The translations under genes and the position numbers were made by a program. Source: Halorubrum sp. CSM-61 (GTDB lineage: Archaea; Halobacteriota; Halobacteria; Halobacteriales; Haloferacaceae). From it: a stretch of DNA of 64,000 bases. Below the pieces are notes generated by a model. It did no database searches and was not told where the DNA came from. It was given only the letters and a program-made list of their open reading frames with translations. Numbering within the stretch: position 1 is the stretch's first letter; every line of letters starts with the position of its first letter. This document shows positions 57,764-64,000 of the stretch, piece after piece. The stretch is from contig NZ_RJJW01000001.1 in NCBI RefSeq assembly GCF_003781945.1, forward strand, positions 515,921 through 579,920, read 5' to 3'.

Positions 57764-57776
57764 CGGACAAGGCTAC

Positions 57777-59804
57777 ATGAGAATCAACAAGCTAATCATC
57801 ACAGACTTCGGCCCCTACAGAGGACGTAACGAAATCGAGCTTAGCTCAACTGAAGACGCCCCCATCGTACTGTTTGGCGGGAAAAACGGGGCAGGGAAAA
57901 CCACGCTATTCGAAGCAATCGGGTTCTGCCTCCACGGCAAATCCTCTCTCGGCCGGCGCACCGCTAGGAAAGACTACGAACAAGCAATCCGCAGCAAGCT
58001 CCACGAATACCCTGACGGCAAAGCGGATACAGCAGCCGTCCGACTCGAGTTCGAGTACTCCCACATGGGCGAAGTGGACCACTACTCCGTGGAGCGTTCC
58101 TGGCGCGACCGTGGCAAAAGCATCGTCGAGGACCTGAAAGTCCGGAGGAACGGTGAGATCCCCTCCGAACTCAACGAGGACCAGTGGCAGGACTTCCTGA
58201 AAGAACTGGTTCCACCAGGAGTCTCCCAACTGTTCTTCTTCGACGGGGAGAAAATCCAGGAGCTTGCGTCAGCAGTCGAATCTGACGCCGACTTCGAGGA
58301 CTCGATGTACTCACTCCTCGGCCTCGACCTAATTGAACGCCTGGACACCGACCTATCCATCTACATCTCCCAGAAGCTCGAAGAAAGCGGTGTAGAAGGG
58401 ATCAACGACGAAATCCAGGAACTTCAGAACCAGCGAGACGAAATCGAACAGGAGTTTGAGGACCTGAAACAGGAGAGAGAACAGAAGGAGCAGAGACTGG
58501 CAGAGCTGGAAGACGAGATCGACAGCAAGGAATCGAAGATCGCCCAAGAGGGCGGCTCCTACGCCGACAAGCGGGAGGAACTCAAGGAACGCCGAGCTGA
58601 ACTGAACGCCAGTATCGAGCAACTCGAAGACCAGATCCGGGATCTTGCAGAAGGCGCGTACCCGTTCACCCTGGCACCGGATCTCTGTGAATCCGTAGTT
58701 GACCGGTTGAAGACTGAGACCGAACGCCAGAACCGGGCGACCGCCAGGAACGAGCTGACCGACGAACTCGACGACGTACTCGGTGACGAGGATGTCTGGG
58801 AAGAGATGGATATGCCGGAGGATCAGGTCGGACAGCTCTCTGACCGCATCCAAGATAAACTCAAAAGCCGGCTGGAAATCGAAGACGAGGAGCCGGAACT
58901 CGCCCACCAGTTCTCGGAGGCACAGCGACAGGAGATCTACTCGCTTACCGACCAAGCCCTAAACGACGTCCCGGACCAGCTTGCCGACCTCACAGAGAGC
59001 CTGGAAGACAAAACCCGGGAACTCCAAGAGGTCGAATCCGGTCTCAACAAGGCTCCTGACCAGGAAGTCATCTCACCCCTGATCGATGACCTGAACGAGC
59101 TTACCGAGGAGAAGGGAGCCATCAAATCGCGGCTGGAAGAACTGGAGGAAGAAATCAGTACAGCGCAGACCCGGTTAGAGCGGAAAGAGAACGAGGTCGA
59201 AAACAAGCTGGAGCAGAAGTCCCGTGTCGAAGATGTCTCCGAACGGGCAGACCTCGCCTCTGACGTCCGGAACGCTGTGAAGGACTTCCGCGAGGAACTC
59301 GCCAAAAAGAAGCTGCGGAAACTGGAGTCGAAACTCAGCGAACGCTACATCACTCTCTCCAACAAGGGCGACTTCTACGAGAAAATCGAGATCGACGAAG
59401 AAAATCTTGACATCACGATCAAGACCATCCACGGCAACAGCAAGCCGCATACAGAGCTCTCAGCCGGGGAACGGCAGATCTTCGCAACATCCCTTCTCTG
59501 GGCACTGGCAGAGATCTCCGACCGGCCACTACCCTTCATCGTCGACACACCGCTCGGCCGCCTCGACAACGATCACCGGGACAACCTGATCACCCACTTC
59601 TTCCCTGAAGCAGCACACCAGGTAATCATCTTCTCCACCGACACGGAGATCGATGACCACCAGTACAAGAAACTGGAAGGCTACATCTCCCAGGCATACC
59701 GTCTGGAGTACGACGAAGAGGAAGGGAAAACCGTTCCCTCGGAAGGCTACTTCTGGACCGAAGACGACGAAGATCAGCGATCACTCGGTGAGATTACATC
59801 ATGA
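57777..59804 (+). CDS. dndD: DndD, SMC-like ATPase of DNA phosphorothioation
   Basis: This is a 675-residue ATPase. The N-terminal P-loop is FGGKNGAGKTTLFEAIGFCL. A long coiled coil spans about 205-300 and 395-525 (NDEIQELQNQRDEIEQEFED and similar). The C-terminal head has signature LSAGERQIFATSLLWALAEI, Walker B PFIVDTPLGRLDNDHRD and IIFSTDTEID. DndD is thought to use ATP to open or nick DNA for sulfur insertion. It is coupled to dndE by a 4-base overlap. Confidence 0.93.
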   Translation: MRINKLIITDFGPYRGRNEIELSSTEDAPIVLFGGKNGAGKTTLFEAIGFCLHGKSSLGRRTARKDYEQAIRSKLHEYPDGKADTAAVRLEFEYSHMGEVDHYSVERSWRDRGKSIVEDLKVRRNGEIPSELNEDQWQDFLKELVPPGVSQLFFFDGEKIQELASAVESDADFEDSMYSLLGLDLIERLDTDLSIYISQKLEESGVEGINDEIQELQNQRDEIEQEFEDLKQEREQKEQRLAELEDEIDSKESKIAQEGGSYADKREELKERRAELNASIEQLEDQIRDLAEGAYPFTLAPDLCESVVDRLKTETERQNRATARNELTDELDDVLGDEDVWEEMDMPEDQVGQLSDRIQDKLKSRLEIEDEEPELAHQFSEAQRQEIYSLTDQALNDVPDQLADLTESLEDKTRELQEVESGLNKAPDQEVISPLIDDLNELTEEKGAIKSRLEELEEEISTAQTRLERKENEVENKLEQKSRVEDVSERADLASDVRNAVKDFREELAKKKLRKLESKLSERYITLSNKGDFYEKIEIDEENLDITIKTIHGNSKPHTELSAGERQIFATSLLWALAEISDRPLPFIVDTPLGRLDNDHRDNLITHFFPEAAHQVIIFSTDTEIDDHQYKKLEGYISQAYRLEYDEEEGKTVPSEGYFWTEDDEDQRSLGEITS

Positions 59805-60202
59805 GCCAGAAATTCAACCGGATCACTATCGACAGCGACGCCACCAACCAGTTGAAAATGCTGAAAGCCAACACTGGGATGACACCCAACTACCTCGGCA
59901 GGATTGGCTTCTGCTACTCCCTCAATGAGCCACGACCTCCAAACCCGCAGCAGTACGACACTGACGGGCAAACCTTCAACCGGTACACCCTGCTCGGGGA
60001 GCACGACACCCTCTACATGGCTCTCCTGAAAGAACGACTGATCCAGGAAGGGAAAGACCCTGAAGAGGACCTGTACGAAGAGTTCGTCGCACACCTCAAC
60101 CGAGGCGTCGAACGAGTGGCAGGTAACGTAAGCGACCTAAGCGACTTCTACGACCTCGTTCCCGGAGAGATAAAAGGACTGGAAGCCAAACAGGAAGGAT
60201 AA
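59801..60202 (+). CDS. dndE: DndE
   Basis: This 133-residue protein matches DndE: NRITIDSDATNQLKMLKANT, TPNYLGRIGFCYSLNE, TFNRYTLLGEHDTLYMALLK and a closing FVAHLNRGVERV. DndE binds nicked dsDNA and is needed for modification. It starts inside the dndD stop (ATGA) and ends four bases before dndA. Confidence 0.9.
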   Translation: MSQKFNRITIDSDATNQLKMLKANTGMTPNYLGRIGFCYSLNEPRPPNPQQYDTDGQTFNRYTLLGEHDTLYMALLKERLIQEGKDPEEDLYEEFVAHLNRGVERVAGNVSDLSDFYDLVPGEIKGLEAKQEG

Positions 60203-60205
60203 CGA

Positions 60206-61384
60206 ATGACTTCTGACGTGGACACACCCATCTACCTCGACCACCACGCCACCACACCTGTCGACGAAAAGGTCGTCGAGGAGATGACCCCCTACTTCAC
60301 TGAAAGCTACGGCAACCCTGCCAGCGAAGACCACATATTCGGGGCAAAAGCGAAGCAAGCCGTAAACCAGGCCCGAGAACGAGTCTCTGAAGCTGTGAAC
60401 TGCCGTGAAGAAGAAATCATCTTCACCAGCGGAGCAACCGAGTCCGACAACCTGGCTATCAGAGGAGCAGCAGACTACGCAGCTGACCACGACAAAGGCA
60501 GCCATATCATAACCGCCGTCACCGAACACGAAGCAGTACTCGAAGTCTGTGAAGACCTGGAAACCGACGGCTTCGACGTTACCTACCTGCCCGTTGATAA
60601 AAACGGAAAAGTGGATCCTGCGGACATCGAGGCCGCAATCCGAGACGAAACCATCCTGATCTCCATCATGGCCGCCAACAACGAAATTGGCACCATCGCA
60701 CCCATAAAGGAAATCGGAGAAATCGCCAAAGAGAACGAGGTCTTCTTCCACACCGACGCCGTCCAAGCACTCGGATACCTCCCCATCGACGTCGAGGAAA
60801 TGGGTATCGACCTGATGTCTATCTCCGCACACAAGATCTACGGGCCGAAAGGCGTCGGAGCACTCTACGTCAGAAGACGGAACCCGAAAGTCAAACTCAA
60901 CCCGTTACTCCATGGCGGAGGCCACGAACGAGGCTGGCGCAGCGGGACACTCAACGTCCCTGCAATCGTCGGGTTCGGAAAAGCCGTACAAATGGCGGAT
61001 CGAAACCTGGAGGAACGGACTGAACACGTCGACGAACTCACCTCATATATGTGGGACCGGCTCGACGACGAACTGGACGATGTCGTACTCAACGGTCACC
61101 CTGAAGACCGGATCCCTAACAACCTCAACATCAGCTTCACTGGAGTAGAGAACAAAGCCCTGGTGAAAAACCTGCAGCCAGATATCGCCGTCTCCGCAGG
61201 ATCCGCCTGTACGACTGGGACCGTCGAAGCCTCTCACGTTCTCCAAGCAATCACCGACGAGGAGGAAATCTGGCACCACGCAATCCGGTTCGGACTTGGG
61301 AAAGACAACACCCGAGAGGAAATCGAGTACGCCACTGACGAAGTGATCAATATCGTGAACCGCCTCCGCAACCTCACCTTCTGA
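60206..61384 (+). CDS. dndA: DndA-type cysteine desulfurase
   Basis: This is a 392-residue PLP enzyme. It has YLDHHATTPVDEKVVEEM, FTSGATESDNLAIRGAA, the PLP lysine in LMSISAHKIYGPKGVGALYV, and the sulfur-accepting Cys in SAGSACTTGTVEASHV. It supplies sulfur to DndC. In bacteria dndA usually leads the operon or is replaced by IscS; here it is last (C-D-E-A), the order reported for archaeal phosphorothioation systems. Confidence 0.92.
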   Translation: MTSDVDTPIYLDHHATTPVDEKVVEEMTPYFTESYGNPASEDHIFGAKAKQAVNQARERVSEAVNCREEEIIFTSGATESDNLAIRGAADYAADHDKGSHIITAVTEHEAVLEVCEDLETDGFDVTYLPVDKNGKVDPADIEAAIRDETILISIMAANNEIGTIAPIKEIGEIAKENEVFFHTDAVQALGYLPIDVEEMGIDLMSISAHKIYGPKGVGALYVRRRNPKVKLNPLLHGGGHERGWRSGTLNVPAIVGFGKAVQMADRNLEERTEHVDELTSYMWDRLDDELDDVVLNGHPEDRIPNNLNISFTGVENKALVKNLQPDIAVSAGSACTTGTVEASHVLQAITDEEEIWHHAIRFGLGKDNTREEIEYATDEVINIVNRLRNLTF

Positions 61385-61532
61385 ACGAGGCACCGACCAA
61401 CCCCGCTTGTAACCTAGTCAACTGGTTGATTCAGCTAATCACTACACTATCTTTTCTGGTGTATCAGTAACCGTCTGCGAAACCGATGGGCGGCAAAGGA
61501 TTCAAATGGTCAGTGAGTGACCTACATCATAG

Positions 61533-63500
61533 ATGTCAAACCCTCCCAAAGGGTTGAGGGACCTAGATCTCCCGCTGCTAATAGAAACATCCGACGTGGA
61601 CTTCGCGGAGGATTTCTACAACCCCGCTCTGAGCGTAGCAGAAGAGTACAAACGAGGCGTCGGATACTTCACCAGCTCTTGGTTCCAGTTCGCAGCAAGA
61701 GGCCTGAAAGGACTCGCAGAAAACGGTGGAACAGCCAAATGGATCATCAGTCCCATCCTGGAAGAAGGCGACTGGGAAGCACTTCAAAAAGGGGAAGAAG
61801 CGAAACGAGATCAAGAGCTGTACGACCGGCTGAACCACATGGTCTCCGACATCGAGGAAGGCCTCGAGCAGGAAACCCAGAACACAATCGCCTGGATGAT
61901 TGCCGACGGACTCCTCGACATCCGGATCGCAATAACCGGAGAAAACCTATCCGGCGACTTCCACGACAAATGGGGGATTGTCAGAGACGCCAAAGACGAC
62001 AAAATCGCCTTCCACGGCTCACAGAACGACAGTAGACAAGGATTCTCCAACTACGAATCTTACTCCGTCTTCGCCTCCTGGATGTCCGACAGAGAAGAAC
62101 AAAGAATCGACCAACACGAAAAACGGTTCGACGAAATCTGGGATAACGCCAAACAAGGCGTACACAGCATCTCTCTCCCCGACAGCATCTCCCTCGACAT
62201 CGCGGAGCTTCGTGACGATGACCGCCCATACCAGAATCCATCGGAATCCAAGAAAATGACCAGCGCCTACCGATGGCGACATCAAGAGGAAGCAGTCAAC
62301 GAGTTCCTCGAAGAAGGCCACGGAATCCTGAAAATGGCGACAGGGACCGGGAAAACACGCACCTCACTCAAAATCCTGAACCGGCTCCTACGTGAGGACA
62401 AAGTCGACAATGTCGTGGTCGCCACCTACGGGAACGACCTGCTGGACCAATGGTACAACACACTACTGGAAAACTTCAGCGCCGACGAAATGTGGATCTA
62501 CAAGGAGTACGGTGGAAACCACGACCTCGGATCCTTCCTAACCAAGAATCGGGACAAACTGGAGGGCCTGATAATCTCTTACGACAACCTCCACGAATGC
62601 ATAGACGCCGATATCAACAACAAACTGCAGAGAACACTGCTGATCTGCGACGAAGTACACAACATGGGCTCCAAGACGCGGAAACAAGCCCTGAAAGGCG
62701 AACTTGACGTATTCCGTCACCGCCTCGGCCTCAGCGCAACCCCCTTCGACCCATACGATCCGGACCGGAACGACTTCCTCCGAGATGAAGTCGGCCCCGT
62801 AGTCTACGAGTTCGGATTAGCCGACGCCATCCGCAGGGGAATCCTCTGCGAACTCGACTACACACCCCTGTTCTACGAACTCTCACCCAAGGACAAAGAG
62901 AAGCAACAAGACGCCTTCGGCCGGTTCCAAGGGATGAAAGCCGAAAATCCCACCCTCCCAAAAAGCCGTCTCTACATGATGCTGGCCCGGGTCAGGAAAG
63001 AGTCAGAAGAAAAACTGCCAGTATTCGAGCGATACCTGGAGAAGAACACCGATGTCCTCGAAGACTGCCTCATATTCGTTGAAACCAAGGAATACGGGAA
63101 AAAGGTCCAAGAGATAATCCACGAACACACTAAACGATACAGGACCTACTACGGTGAAGACGACGAGAAAAACCTAGTAGACTTCTCAAATGGAGAGATC
63201 TCCACACTCGTCACAAGTAAAGCGATTTCCGAAGGAATAGACATTAAATCAGTGAAGAACATCGTCCTATTCACTTCAAACCGGTCCAAGGGAACTACCA
63301 TCCAGAGAATCGGTCGGGCGATGAGAACTAATCCCGATAACCCAGGCAAAACAGCTAACATAGTTGACTTTGTTGTCAGAAGCGACATCGAAGAAGACTC
63401 CGAGGAAGACGAAGGCGAGGATGAAGTCGAAACACCACCGGACAAAGAGCGATACGAATGGCTACTGGACCTCAGTGAAGTAACCAAGCAAGAATACTAA
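61533..63500 (+). CDS. PLD-nuclease/superfamily 2 helicase, PbeA-like
   Basis: This is a 655-residue protein. An N-terminal phospholipase D-type nuclease domain (about 30-190) has KWIISPILEEGDWEAL and SGDFHDKWGIVRDAKDDKIA with the HxK pair (HDK). A helicase core follows: Q-like YRWRHQEEAVNEFLEEG, Walker A LKMATGTGKTRTS, DEVHN, SATPFDP, and motif VI TIQRIGRAMRTNP. It lies 148 bases after dndA with its own promoter region. In the archaeal Dnd-Pbe system a Pbe operon follows dndCDEA and blocks viral DNA replication; this gene is in the first position. Confidence 0.85.
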   Translation: MSNPPKGLRDLDLPLLIETSDVDFAEDFYNPALSVAEEYKRGVGYFTSSWFQFAARGLKGLAENGGTAKWIISPILEEGDWEALQKGEEAKRDQELYDRLNHMVSDIEEGLEQETQNTIAWMIADGLLDIRIAITGENLSGDFHDKWGIVRDAKDDKIAFHGSQNDSRQGFSNYESYSVFASWMSDREEQRIDQHEKRFDEIWDNAKQGVHSISLPDSISLDIAELRDDDRPYQNPSESKKMTSAYRWRHQEEAVNEFLEEGHGILKMATGTGKTRTSLKILNRLLREDKVDNVVVATYGNDLLDQWYNTLLENFSADEMWIYKEYGGNHDLGSFLTKNRDKLEGLIISYDNLHECIDADINNKLQRTLLICDEVHNMGSKTRKQALKGELDVFRHRLGLSATPFDPYDPDRNDFLRDEVGPVVYEFGLADAIRRGILCELDYTPLFYELSPKDKEKQQDAFGRFQGMKAENPTLPKSRLYMMLARVRKESEEKLPVFERYLEKNTDVLEDCLIFVETKEYGKKVQEIIHEHTKRYRTYYGEDDEKNLVDFSNGEISTLVTSKAISEGIDIKSVKNIVLFTSNRSKGTTIQRIGRAMRTNPDNPGKTANIVDFVVRSDIEEDSEEDEGEDEVETPPDKERYEWLLDLSEVTKQEY

Positions 63501-63504
63501 CCTA

Positions 63505-63696
63505 ATGACAGATCAACGCGATATCGAAGAAATAGCGGACGACGTACTCGACGAGTACGACCAGTCAGAGGATTTCAAAGACCGGTTCATGAACTTCTAC
63601 GAGAACACGGTTGAGAACAATTTGGGAGGCACCTCGCTGGAACGACTCATCGACAACGTGGAGCTATCCGAGGAGGAGGAACTCGATGGATCTTAA
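63505..63696 (+). CDS. small acidic protein, PbeB-like position
   Basis: This 63-residue protein begins MTDQRDIEEIADDVLDEYDQ and ends in SLERLIDNVELSEEEELDGS. It is acidic and helical. It starts five bases after the helicase stop and overlaps the next gene by 11 bases, so all three are co-translated. It is not recognised by sequence; position suggests PbeB. Confidence 0.7.
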   Translation: MTDQRDIEEIADDVLDEYDQSEDFKDRFMNFYENTVENNLGGTSLERLIDNVELSEEEELDGS

Positions 63697-64000
63697 AATC
63701 ACAGGCATACGGTACGAGAACATTCGGGAGTTCGAAAATGTAGAACTCGACTTCGCTAATGGGTCAAACGACAACCCGCATCATATCTCTCTCGTCCAGA
63801 TGCCGAACGGTACAGGGAAAACAACCACCATGAACCTGATCCGGACAACCCTCCTCGGCAAAGAGATGGATCAGGACGAGGTCAGATCCTACCAGCCAAG
63901 CGACTTCGACGCCATCGAAGGAGCATTCGAAATAGATCTCGTATCCTCCGGTGAACCATTCACACTCCGTCTCGAACTTGACTACGAGGTCGGAGATCAC
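63686..64000 (+). CDS. P-loop (SMC/RecN-like) ATPase, PbeC-like, 3' truncated by window
   Basis: Only the first 105 residues are present. MDLKITGIRYENIREFENVE is the first strand of SMC/RecN-type ATPases. LVQMPNGTGKTTTMNLIRTT is Walker A, and LLGKEMDQDEVRSYQPSDFD follows. The start is ATG 63686, overlapping the previous gene. A P-loop ATPase in third position fits PbeC of the archaeal phosphorothioation-based defence operon. The rest, and any PbeD, lie beyond the window. Confidence 0.8.
   Translation, partial: MDLKITGIRYENIREFENVELDFANGSNDNPHHISLVQMPNGTGKTTTMNLIRTTLLGKEMDQDEVRSYQPSDFDAIEGAFEIDLVSSGEPFTLRLELDYEVGDH

Noticed and set aside
56282-61384. search for DndB, DndF, DndG or DndH in the dnd neighbourhood
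   Set aside because: No gene with those features is present; the downstream genes fit the Pbe type instead.

Overview
The window is haloarchaeal (class Halobacteria). The predicted proteins are very acidic and Asp/Glu-rich, G+C is high through most of the window, and promoters carry archaeal TATA-like boxes. Marker genes include two Orc1/Cdc6 initiators, a ThiD-ThiN fusion, TnpB-type elements, Bat-like LOV kinases and many haloarchaea-only small proteins. Two orc1/cdc6 genes, origin-box-like repeats, a plasmid-type PolB, insertion sequences and restriction/modification genes suggest a megaplasmid or a large accessory region, not core chromosome. G+C drops visibly between about 53.4 and 55.8 kb.

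Layout. 0-12.6 kb: a thiamine gene, then accessory genes. These include an Mrr-like nuclease, a Mom-like GNAT candidate, an ISH1-type IS5 element (5540-6479) inserted in a DUF7522-like gene, a DUF262/DUF1524 restriction protein, and single genes mostly preceded by a recurring T-tract/hairpin leader. 12.7-32.6 kb: a sulfur and thiol-redox island. It holds thioredoxins, thioredoxin reductase, TauE/SafE, a PiT-type carrier, two YeeE/YedE halves, a rhodanese-persulfide dioxygenase fusion, TusA and DsrE proteins, a sulfide:quinone reductase-like flavoprotein and a DsbA-like protein. It is bracketed by two paralogous HTH regulators, and many of its promoters share an AGTATTGT/ACAATACT motif. 32.7-38.2 kb: sensory genes, namely a REC-PAS-LOV-PAS histidine kinase and a solute-binding lipoprotein overlapping a membrane kinase.

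38.2-53.4 kb: replication and mobile DNA. It has two TnpB elements, winged-helix regulators with strong operator palindromes, an HNH protein, orc1/cdc6 with origin-box-like repeats on both sides, a PolB / DUF8156-like / RecA-like operon, an SRAP (HMCES/YedK) protein and a second orc1/cdc6. 53.4-64 kb: a lower-G+C stretch with a membrane protein and small genes, then a DNA phosphorothioation locus dndC-dndD-dndE-dndA. It is followed by a PLD-nuclease/helicase, a small protein and the start of a P-loop ATPase, matching the archaeal Dnd-Pbe defence arrangement. The last gene runs off the window.

How it fits together: thiosulfate/sulfite transport, persulfide handling and thiol reduction form one co-regulated unit, probably under the two HTH regulators. 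The Dnd locus uses cysteine sulfur to mark DNA. Mrr-like, DUF262 and Pbe-like proteins provide possible modification-dependent restriction. Four copies of a TTAACCAACA/TGTTGGTTAA dyad and a family of leader hairpins tie many scattered accessory genes to shared but unidentified control.
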